Below are positions 34,163 to 41,541 of a stretch of DNA of 41,541 nucleotides, piece by piece. A model generated the notes under the pieces. The model did no database searches. It worked only from the letters and a program-made list of their open reading frames with translations, and was not told where the DNA came from. Source of the DNA: BOG-908 sp964250925 (lineage in GTDB: Bacteria > Pseudomonadota > Alphaproteobacteria > Acetobacterales > Acetobacteraceae). The stretch is taken from contig CAXUHU010000020.1 in assembly GCA_964250925.1 (NCBI GenBank), positions 1 to 41,541 on the forward strand, written 5' to 3'. Position 1 is the stretch's first letter, and each line of letters opens with the position of its first letter. Both the position numbers and the translations under genes were made by a program.

Positions 34163-35905
34163 TCACGCCTCGGCCCGGATGCTGCGCACGACTTCCTCGA
34201 TCGTCGTGGTGCCGGCCAGTGCCGCGTCCAGCCCGGCGTTGAACATGGTGACCATGCCGTTGGCAACGGCGGCGCGTTCCACCTCGCTCTGGTCAGCCTT
34301 GGAGAAGATCAGGTGTTCGATCTCCGGGTTGGGCTGCAGGAACTCGGCGATCGCCTGGCGGCCGCGATAGCCGGTGCTGCGGCACTGCGCGCAGCCGACC
34401 GGGTGCCACAGGTGCATCGGTCGGCCGTGCGAACGCTGCTCCAGGCCGAAGCGCGTCACCAGTTCGGGCGGCGCGTCGGCCTCGCGCTTGCAGTGGTCGC
34501 ACAGGCGGCGGACCAGGCGCTGGGCCAGCACGCCGCGCAGCACTGCGGTCAGCAGGTAGTCCTCCAGCCCCATGTCGCGCAGGCGGGTGATGGTGGCGGC
34601 GGCCGAGTTGGTGTGCAGGGTGGACAGCACGAGGTGGCCGGTGAGTGCGGCCTGCACGGCGATCTGTGCGGTCTCCAGGTCGCGCACCTCGCCCACCATG
34701 ATCACGTCGGGGTCCTGGCGCAGGATCGAGCGCAGCAGGGCGGCGAAGGTGAGCCCGATCTGCGGCTTGATCTGTATCTGGTTGATGCCGCTGAGCTGGT
34801 ACTCGATCGGGTCTTCGACGGTAACGATGTTGCGGCTGATGGCGTTGATCGCGGTCAGCCCGGTGTACAGCGTGGTCGTCTTGCCCGAGCCGGTCGGGCC
34901 GGTGACGAGCAGTATCCCGTTGGGCAGCTCCAGCGCCTTGGACCACTGCGCCACCACGCCGGCCGGCAGGCCGAGCTTGACGTAGTCGAAGCTGACCGAG
35001 CTGCGGTCCAGCACGCGCAGCACCACTTTTTCGCCGTAGAGCGAGGGGATGGTAGACACACGGAAGTCGATCTCGGTGCCGCGCACCGCCAGTTTTATAC
35101 GGCCGTCCTGCGGCAGGCGGCGCTCGGCGATGTCCAGCTTAGCCATGATCTTGATGCGGCTGATGATGGCCGGCGCCAGGCGGGCGGCCGGGCTGTCGGC
35201 CTCGTGCAGAACGCCGTCGTAGCGGTAGCGCACGCGCAGCCGGTCCTCGAAAGGTTCCACGTGGATGTCGCTGGCGTGGGTTTCCACCGCGCGGCCGATG
35301 ATCTGGTTAACCAGCCGGATGACCGGCGCCTCGCTGGCCAGGTCCTTCAGCCGCTCGGCGTCTTCCTCCAGCCCGGCGCCGCCGGTGTCGGCGGCAGTAT
35401 CGGCGGCATCGCCTTCCGGATACAGCCGGCCAAACGCCGCCTCCATCTCGATCGGCACGGCGATCTCGAGGCGCACCGGCAGGCCGGTGGCGGCTTGCAC
35501 GGCGGCCGGCGTGAACGCGTCGAGCGCGTCGGCCACGCCCAGCACCAGCGTGTCGGCTTCCACCGCGAGCGGGCAGGCGCGCGCGGTGCGCAGGAAGCGC
35601 GGCGTGAGCCGCTCGGGGTATAATGGCGTCTCGGGGAAGCGTGCGGGGCCGGCGAGCGGCACGCCGAGCAGGGTGGCATACGCCTCGGCCAGGCCGCGCT
35701 CGGTGACCAGGCCCAGCTGGATCAGCACCAGGTCTAGACGCTGGCCGCTTTCGGCGGCCACGCGCCGGCCGCGCTCGACGGTCTGGCTGTCGCACTGGCC
35801 CTGGCGCAGCAGGATGCTGGCCAGCAGGTCCACCTGCCGCTCCGCTTCAGGCTGGGAGGTGGCCCCTGCGTCCTGGGCTGGCACGCGTTGGCCCACTGCC
35901 GTCAT
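34163..35905 (-). CDS. gspE: type II secretion ATPase GspE
   Basis: Hexameric ATPase that powers pseudopilus assembly. It has 580 residues from ATG 35905. An N-terminal GspE/MshE-type domain is followed by IIGRAVETHASDIHVEP, Walker A VTGPTGSGKTTTLYTGL, the Asp box VEDPIEY and Walker B with HTNSA (MVGEVRDLETAQIA...STLHTNSA). A tetra-cysteine zinc domain (CDHC...CAQC) and GYRGRQAIAEFL follow. This start avoids overlap with the divergent peptidase gene. gspE, gspF and gspO are the only secretion genes here; the pseudopilins and secretin must lie elsewhere. Confidence 0.95.
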   Translation of the reverse strand: MTAVGQRVPAQDAGATSQPEAERQVDLLASILLRQGQCDSQTVERGRRVAAESGQRLDLVLIQLGLVTERGLAEAYATLLGVPLAGPARFPETPLYPERLTPRFLRTARACPLAVEADTLVLGVADALDAFTPAAVQAATGLPVRLEIAVPIEMEAAFGRLYPEGDAADTAADTGGAGLEEDAERLKDLASEAPVIRLVNQIIGRAVETHASDIHVEPFEDRLRVRYRYDGVLHEADSPAARLAPAIISRIKIMAKLDIAERRLPQDGRIKLAVRGTEIDFRVSTIPSLYGEKVVLRVLDRSSVSFDYVKLGLPAGVVAQWSKALELPNGILLVTGPTGSGKTTTLYTGLTAINAISRNIVTVEDPIEYQLSGINQIQIKPQIGLTFAALLRSILRQDPDVIMVGEVRDLETAQIAVQAALTGHLVLSTLHTNSAAATITRLRDMGLEDYLLTAVLRGVLAQRLVRRLCDHCKREADAPPELVTRFGLEQRSHGRPMHLWHPVGCAQCRSTGYRGRQAIAEFLQPNPEIEHLIFSKADQSEVERAAVANGMVTMFNAGLDAALAGTTTIEEVVRSIRAEA

Positions 35906-35981
35906 TCTCGTCTCCGCCTCTGTCGCCGGCGACCGCGTGCGGTCTAAGGCAGTGCTAATCAGGGATAAGCATACGGTAAGC

Positions 35982-36731
35982 GTGGACACGGTCGAGTTAA
36001 ACAACGGATGGCTGTGGCCGGTGCTGGCCGCCCCGCTCGTCGGCAGTTTCATGGGGGTGCTGATCGCGCGGCTGCCTCACGGTGAGGGCGCCTGGCGCGG
36101 CGTGGCCACCGGCCGCTCCGCCTGCCCCGCCTGCGGCCATGCGTTGGGCGTGCCCGACCTTGTCCCAATTGCGAGTTTTCTGGTTTTGAGGGGGCGCTGC
36201 CGTTTCTGCAAGACGCCGATCCCCCGATATCACCTGTTGGTGGAGCTGGCCGCGCTGGCTGTGGCCCTCTGGGCGGTGGCGGCCGGCGAGCGCGGCGCCC
36301 TGCTCTGGGCCGGTTGCACGTTGGGCTGGACGCTGCTGACGCTGGGCTGGATCGACGCGATCTGCCTGCGCCTGCCGGATGCGCTCACACTGCCGCTGAT
36401 TGTGGCCGGGCTGAGTGAAGCCGCCTGGCTGGAGCCTGACATGCTGGCCGGCCGCGTAATCGGCGCGGTCGCGGGCTACGCTGGCTTTCGCGCCCTGGCC
36501 TGGACCTACCGGCGGCTGCGCGGACGCGAGGGATTGGGCCAAGGCGACGCCAAGCTGCTGGCCGCCGGCGGCGCCTGGGTCGGCGGGCTGTTGCTGCCGG
36601 ATGTGCTGCTGGGTGCAGCGTTGGCGGGCTTGGTTTGGGCGTTGCGGCGGGGATGGCCGGATGCCGGTGAGCGGGTGCCGTTCGGGCCGTTCCTGGCGGG
36701 GGGCATCTGGCTGGTTTGGCTTTACGTCTGA
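35982..36731 (+). CDS. gspO: prepilin leader peptidase/N-methyltransferase (GspO/PilD)
   Basis: Aspartyl membrane protease that cleaves and N-methylates type IV pilin and pseudopilin precursors. The 249 residues start at GTG 35982; no ATG precedes the first helix. The cytoplasmic zinc loop has Cys48, Cys51, Cys73 and Cys76 (CPACGH and CRFCKTP), and the two catalytic Asp are Asp125 (GWIDAICLRLPD) and Asp189 (GLGQGDAKLL). About seven membrane helices are predicted. It is divergent from gspE across 76 bp, probably with shared regulation of the machine parts. Confidence 0.93.
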   Translation: MDTVELNNGWLWPVLAAPLVGSFMGVLIARLPHGEGAWRGVATGRSACPACGHALGVPDLVPIASFLVLRGRCRFCKTPIPRYHLLVELAALAVALWAVAAGERGALLWAGCTLGWTLLTLGWIDAICLRLPDALTLPLIVAGLSEAAWLEPDMLAGRVIGAVAGYAGFRALAWTYRRLRGREGLGQGDAKLLAAGGAWVGGLLLPDVLLGAALAGLVWALRRGWPDAGERVPFGPFLAGGIWLVWLYV

Positions 36732-36821
36732 TGCAAGAGGTGTTGCCGGAGCAAAGCCGCATTTAGCCGGGCGTCGCAGGACGACAGTTAGGTGGCCCAA
36801 TGGGCACTAGCCGAACCAACC

Positions 36822-37631
36822 TCACGCGCGCTGTGGTGGTGCCCAGCCTCCAAGTTCATGATGGCTTTGCACGTAAGCGTAGGCGCTTGGCAACGCGTCG
36901 GCCAACAGCCTTGCCCAGGCGATTTGGCCAGCGGCCTCGGCGATCAGGTCTTGCCGTATTTCAAGCTCCACGTAGGCCAGGCCATGCGCTTCGGCGTGCA
37001 CCGGCACTGTATAGTCCGAGTCGTCGCCCAGGGCGTAAGGTTCGTTCTCGCCTACGATGAAGCCTCCATCGCGCAAGCGGGCGGCCAGCGCCAACGCCAG
37101 GCCGGGGCTGCGGTTGAACAGCACGCCGGCCTGCCATGGGCGGGCGACTCCGGCCATGACGGGCGTAAAACTGTGTAAGGCAATCAAGATAGTGGGCCTG
37201 CCGGCCGCCCGCCGGCGGTCCAGTTCGGCCGCGATGGCGCTGTGATATGGCTCAAAAATCTCTGCTATGCGTGCGGCTTGTGCCGGGCCGGACAGGTTGC
37301 GGTTGCCGGGCACCTCCGTGCCGTCGCTGTGCGGCGCCATCGAGGTGGGGTGGCCCGGGCGGCGGTTGCAGTCGATCACCAGGCGCGAATACGTCTGTTC
37401 GATCCAAGTGGCACGCAGCAGCGGGGCCAGGCCGGCGCATAGGCCGGCCGCCCCGATGTCCCAGGCGATGTGGCGGTCCCAGTCGGCCGGGGCCACGCCC
37501 AGATCGCCCAGGGCGGCCGGCACGGCGCGCCCGGCGTGGTCGCATACCAGCAGGAAGGGCGACGGCGCGCCCGGATCGTGCACGCGGACGGGTGCCGGGT
37601 CGTTCGGGCCGAGCAGGTGGCAATCTGGCAT
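36822..37631 (-). CDS. N-formylglutamate amidohydrolase-family protein
   Basis: Zinc amidohydrolase of the FGase family (HutG-like), known for releasing formate from N-formylglutamate in histidine breakdown, though many members act on other substrates. From ATG 37631 it has 269 residues with LLVCDHAGRAVP, WDIGAAGL, LVIDCNRRPGHPTSM (with DCNR) and ALHSFTPVMAG. The opposite DNA strand near 37470-37730 is also open, but that is a GC-rich shadow. No other histidine-degradation gene is nearby; it is divergent from two transglutaminase-like genes and may act with them on small glutamyl compounds (inference). Confidence 0.9.
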   Translation of the reverse strand: MPDCHLLGPNDPAPVRVHDPGAPSPFLLVCDHAGRAVPAALGDLGVAPADWDRHIAWDIGAAGLCAGLAPLLRATWIEQTYSRLVIDCNRRPGHPTSMAPHSDGTEVPGNRNLSGPAQAARIAEIFEPYHSAIAAELDRRRAAGRPTILIALHSFTPVMAGVARPWQAGVLFNRSPGLALALAARLRDGGFIVGENEPYALGDDSDYTVPVHAEAHGLAYVELEIRQDLIAEAAGQIAWARLLADALPSAYAYVQSHHELGGWAPPQRA

Positions 37632-37733
37632 GCCGGCTGCATAATACGTCGGGACGGCGCGGCCCAGCCTTGCATCGAAGTCTTGCCGCCGCAAAACCTT
37701 GCCCGTCGGGCGGGAGGCTGTGAGGATCGGGCC

Positions 37734-38681
37734 ATGGCGTTGCTCACCGTCCGACACGTCTCGACCTACCGCTATCGTCAGCCGGTGGCATTCGGCGAGC
37801 ACCGGGTGATGTTTCGGCCGCGCGACAGCTACGACCAGCGCCTGCTGCACGCCGAGCTGCGCGTCGAGCCCGAACCGTCCTCGATACACTGGATGCACGA
37901 CGTGTTCGGCAACTGCGTAGCCTGCGTATGCTTCTCCCGCCGGTCCACCAAGCTGCGTTTCGAGAGCGTGATCGAGTTGGAGCACGCCAGCCGGGAGATG
38001 CTGGAGTTTCCGCTGGCGCGCCACGCCGAACTCTTCCCTTTCGCCTACGACCAGGCGGATTTGCCCGACCTGCAGCGCTCCATCGAGCGGCATTATTCCG
38101 ATCCTGCGCGCGAGCTGGCCGGCTGGGCGGCGGATTTCACGCGTGGACGCGGCCCGGTGGGCAGCGCCGACCTGCTGGCTCGTATCACCCACGCCATACG
38201 CCGCGACTTCACCTATGTGCGGCGCGAGGAGATGGGTGTTCAGGAGCCGGTGCAGACGCTGCGGTTACGCGCCGGCTCCTGCCGCGACTTCGCGGTGCTG
38301 ATGATGGAGGCGGTGCGTTCGCTCGGTTTCGCGGCCCGCTTCGTCTCCGGCTACCTCTACTCACCGGCCTCGCAATCCGGTATCCCGCGGGTGGGCGGCG
38401 GCTCTACCCATGCCTGGGTGCAGGTCTACCTGCCCGGCGCCGGCTGGGTGGAGTTCGACCCCACCAACGGCATCGTCGGCAGCCACGACCTGATCCGGGT
38501 TGCCATCGCGCGGCATCCTTCGCAGGCCGTGCCGCTCTGGGGGAGCTGGACGGGGTTTCCCAGCGACAGCCTGGGCCTGACCGTCGAGGTCAGCGTCACC
38601 GAGAACACGGCACCGGGTTTGCAGGGTACGGTGCAGGGCTGGCAGGACACGCCTCGCTACGCTGCCACGGAGGGTCACTAG
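37734..38681 (+). CDS. transglutaminase-like cysteine hydrolase with intact triad
   Basis: Papain-fold transglutaminase-like protein of 315 residues from ATG 37734, with GAGGA 8 bases upstream. The catalytic triad Cys183 (LRAGSCRDFAVLMMEA), His226 (GGSTHAWVQVYLP) and Asp242 (WVEFDPTNGI) is complete. The N-terminal beta region begins LTVRHVSTYRYRQPV, typical of the bacterial transglutaminase N-domain group. No signal peptide is present, so it is cytosolic. In other bacteria relatives are linked to circularly permuted ATP-grasp and alpha-E proteins in proposed peptide or amide modification; none of those lies in this window. Confidence 0.92.
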   Translation: MALLTVRHVSTYRYRQPVAFGEHRVMFRPRDSYDQRLLHAELRVEPEPSSIHWMHDVFGNCVACVCFSRRSTKLRFESVIELEHASREMLEFPLARHAELFPFAYDQADLPDLQRSIERHYSDPARELAGWAADFTRGRGPVGSADLLARITHAIRRDFTYVRREEMGVQEPVQTLRLRAGSCRDFAVLMMEAVRSLGFAARFVSGYLYSPASQSGIPRVGGGSTHAWVQVYLPGAGWVEFDPTNGIVGSHDLIRVAIARHPSQAVPLWGSWTGFPSDSLGLTVEVSVTENTAPGLQGTVQGWQDTPRYAATEGH

Positions 38682-38684
38682 GAC

Positions 38685-39494
38685 ATGCGGATACACGCCG
38701 GCTACGAGATCAGCTTCGACTGCCCGCAGACCACGCCGATGATGCTGGCCATCAGCGTGCATCCCAGCCGCGCGCACGACCTGCTGACCGAGGCGCCGAT
38801 CACCTACACGCCGCACGTGCCGCTCGGCACCTACATCGACGGCTTCGACAACCTGTGCACCCGCATCCTGGCGCCGCCTGGCCGCACCACGATCCACACC
38901 GCTTTCGACGTGTACGACACCGGGCTGCCGGACGCCGTGGCCTGGGACGCCGAGCAGCACCGGGTGGAGGATCTGCCGGCGGAGATGCTGACGTTCCTGC
39001 TGGGCAGCCGCTATTGCGAGACCGACCGGCTGAGCGACGCCGCGTGGTCGCTGTTCGGCCATACGCAGCCTGGCTGGGGCCGGGTGCAGGCGATTTGCGA
39101 CTTCGTGCACGGCCACATCAAGTTCAACTACCAGGACGCGCGCAGCACGCGCACGGCGTGGGAGGGCTACCAGGAAGGCCGCGGCGTGTGCCGCGACTTC
39201 GCCCACCTGGCCGTGGCGTTCTGCCGCTGCATGAACATCCCGGCGCGCTACTGCACGGGGTACCTGGGCGACATCGGCGTGCCCCGGGTGGATGCACCGG
39301 GCGATTTTTCCGCCTGGTTCGAGGCCTACCTCGGCGGGCGCTGGTACACGTTCGACGCGCGCCACAACATGCCGCGCATCGGCCGCATACTGATGGCGCG
39401 CGGCCGCGATGCCACCGACGTTGCGATCTCGACGGTGTTCGGCCCGTCGATCCTGTCGGGCTTCACGGTGGTGACCGACGAGGTGCCCGAGTGA
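38685..39494 (+). CDS. transglutaminase-like protein, catalytic His position is Ser
   Basis: Second transglutaminase-like protein, 269 residues, 3 bp after the first. Cys169 (GRGVCRDFAHLAVAFCR) and Asp224 (WYTFDARHNMPRIGR) are in place. The position corresponding to the catalytic His reads Ser209 (DFSAWFEAYLGG), where the first paralogue has HAWVQVY. His227 in DARHN might compensate. Cysteines are frequent (11, 58, 111, 138, 169 and others). It is probably coupled to the upstream gene and forms one unit with it. It may be a non-hydrolytic partner or a subfamily with a different mechanism. Confidence 0.9.
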   Translation: MRIHAGYEISFDCPQTTPMMLAISVHPSRAHDLLTEAPITYTPHVPLGTYIDGFDNLCTRILAPPGRTTIHTAFDVYDTGLPDAVAWDAEQHRVEDLPAEMLTFLLGSRYCETDRLSDAAWSLFGHTQPGWGRVQAICDFVHGHIKFNYQDARSTRTAWEGYQEGRGVCRDFAHLAVAFCRCMNIPARYCTGYLGDIGVPRVDAPGDFSAWFEAYLGGRWYTFDARHNMPRIGRILMARGRDATDVAISTVFGPSILSGFTVVTDEVPE

Positions 39495-39495
39495 C

Positions 39496-39660
39496 ATGCC
39501 GGATTTGACACCGCGCGCGCAGGCCGAGGCGCAGGCAAGACGCGAGCGCGAGGCCGCCGCCTTGCGTGAGAACCTGCGGCGTCGCAAGCAGCAGGCGCGT
39601 TTGCAAGAGGCCGACATGGGTGAGACGCCCGATTCGCCACCTGCGACGACAGACAACTGA
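39496..39660 (+). CDS. 54-residue charged hypothetical protein
   Basis: The ATG 39496 lies one base after the preceding stop. The product has a strongly charged Ala/Arg/Glu-rich helix: QAEAQARREREAAALRENL followed by RRRKQQARLQEAD. It ends in a short Pro/Thr/Asp tail. No signal peptide or membrane segment. I recall similar small RREREAAALRENLxRRKxQ proteins near dcd or murA in Rhodospirillales but cannot name the family. It is in frame with tight spacing in a likely operon, which supports coding. It may bind nucleic acid or a partner protein through its basic helix. Confidence 0.6.
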   Translation: MPDLTPRAQAEAQARREREAAALRENLRRRKQQARLQEADMGETPDSPPATTDN

Positions 39661-39673
39661 AACTGCCAACCGA

Positions 39674-40228
39674 ATGCCTGTGATGCCCGACCACTGGATA
39701 CGCCGCATGGCCACCGAGCACGCCATGATCGAGCCGTTCGTGGAGACGCAGAAGCGCGACGGCGTGATCAGCTACGGCCTGTCCAGCTACGGCTACGACG
39801 CGCGGGTGGCCGAGGATTTCCGCGTGTTTACCAACGTGGACAGCGCCATCGTCGATCCGAAGGACTTTTCGGAGACCAGCTTCGTCACCCGGCGCGCACC
39901 GGTGTGCATCATCCCGCCGAACAGTTTTGCGCTGGCCCACACGGTCGAGTACTTCCGCATCCCTCGCGACATACTGGTGATCTGCCTGGGCAAATCGACC
40001 TATGCGCGCTGCGGCATCATCGTGAACGTGACGCCGCTGGAGCCCGAGTGGGAGGGCCAGGTGACCATCGAGATCAGCAACACCACCCCTCTGCCGGCCA
40101 AGATCCACGCCAACGAGGGTATCTGCCAGTTTCTGTTCCTGCACGGCGACAGCCCGCCCGAAATCAGCTACGCCGACAAGAAAGGGAAATACATGGGACA
40201 GCGTGGGGTGGCTTTGCCTAAGCTGTAG
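39674..40228 (+). CDS. dcd: dCTP deaminase
   Basis: Homotrimeric deaminase that turns dCTP into dUTP for thymidylate synthesis. The 184-residue protein begins near MPDHWIRRMA and shows VISYGLSSYGYDARV, the nucleotide-binding CLGKSTYARCGIIVNVTPLEPEWEG (residues 104-128; Ser108 and Arg112) and catalytic Glu133 (QVTIEISNTTP). The ending YADKKGKYMGQRGVALPKL is typical of the alphaproteobacterial branch. ATG 39674 is chosen; ATG 39683 would also fit. It follows the 54-residue gene by 13 bp, and a terminator hairpin follows its stop. Confidence 0.95.
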   Translation: MPVMPDHWIRRMATEHAMIEPFVETQKRDGVISYGLSSYGYDARVAEDFRVFTNVDSAIVDPKDFSETSFVTRRAPVCIIPPNSFALAHTVEYFRIPRDILVICLGKSTYARCGIIVNVTPLEPEWEGQVTIEISNTTPLPAKIHANEGICQFLFLHGDSPPEISYADKKGKYMGQRGVALPKL

Positions 40229-40236
40229 GACAAGGC

Positions 40237-40275
40237 CTTCTTTTCTGAAGAAAAGAAGCAAAAGACTTTTGTTTT
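40237..40275 (+). terminator. AT-rich intrinsic terminator between dcd and murA
   Basis: A perfect 9-bp stem CTTCTTTTC-TGAA-GAAAAGAAG (40237-40258) is followed by CAAAAGACTTTTG and a T-rich run (TTTTGTTTT, 40267-40275). It begins 8 bp after the dcd stop. It is notably AT-rich in GC-rich DNA. From memory it resembles a family of intergenic hairpin repeats seen in Acetobacteraceae genomes. Confidence 0.6.
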
Positions 40276-40287
40276 GGGGTGATTGAC

Positions 40288-41541
<1,254 letters not shown>

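Overview
The window is GC-rich, densely coded chromosomal DNA from an alphaproteobacterium, most likely of the Rhodospirillales and plausibly Acetobacteraceae. This placement is an inference from gene content: a short alphaproteobacterial HprK next to RapZ, EIIA-Man, HPr and EI; a ChvG-type sensor kinase; an EipB/DUF1849 envelope protein; a type 2 CtaA/COX15 heme A synthase; and an alphaproteobacterial dCTP deaminase. I see no rRNA, tRNA, CRISPR array, prophage or insertion sequence. Many starts are GTG or TTG, and 4-nt overlaps (GTGA, ATGA, TTGA) between neighbours are common.

Region 1 (1-9.3 kb): an EmrA/EmrB drug efflux pair behind a promoter with a TetR-type inverted repeat, an MsbA-like ABC exporter with a small partner gene, the EipB-like periplasmic protein, a divergent DUF6635-like membrane-associated protein, a zinc alcohol dehydrogenase and a secreted SGNH hydrolase with no conventional start codon. 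Region 2 (9.3-15.5 kb): TldD protease, heme A synthase, a family 2 glycosyltransferase, an M20 amidohydrolase and a bifunctional mannose-1-phosphate guanylyltransferase/mannose-6-phosphate isomerase.

Region 3 (15.5-23.2 kb, minus strand) is the most system-like part. Seven tightly packed genes run chvG, AI-2E-family permease, hprK, rapZ, EIIA-Man, HPr, ptsI. They form a regulatory phosphotransferase relay (EI to HPr to EIIA, with HPr-Ser kinase) that has no sugar permease, coupled to an envelope or acid-stress sensor kinase. The chvI response regulator usually found upstream of chvG is missing here. A complete vapBC toxin-antitoxin module with its own candidate operator sits in that place. 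Region 4 (23.2-27.1 kb): priA, and divergent from it DUF484 and xerC (replication restart and chromosome dimer resolution).

Region 5 (27-36.7 kb): a secreted penicillin-acylase-family Ntn hydrolase, a 2-oxoglutarate/Fe(II) oxygenase, a small exported protein, ZapE/AFG1 ATPase, and a partial type II secretion/pilus set (gspE, gspF, divergent prepilin peptidase) with a signal-bearing alpha/beta hydrolase between gspE and gspF. Region 6 (36.8-41.5 kb): an N-formylglutamate amidohydrolase-family gene divergent from two tandem transglutaminase-like genes, a 54-residue charged protein, dcd and murA; murA ends exactly at the window edge. An AT-rich terminator hairpin separates dcd from murA.

No wholly new system is provable from sequence alone. 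The best candidates are the transglutaminase pair with a Cys-Ser-Asp variant, the regulatory PTS operon with vapBC in the chvI position, the EIIA protein with a cysteine-bearing tail, and the exporter operator whose repressor gene is not adjacent. Bases 1-239 show no convincing gene.
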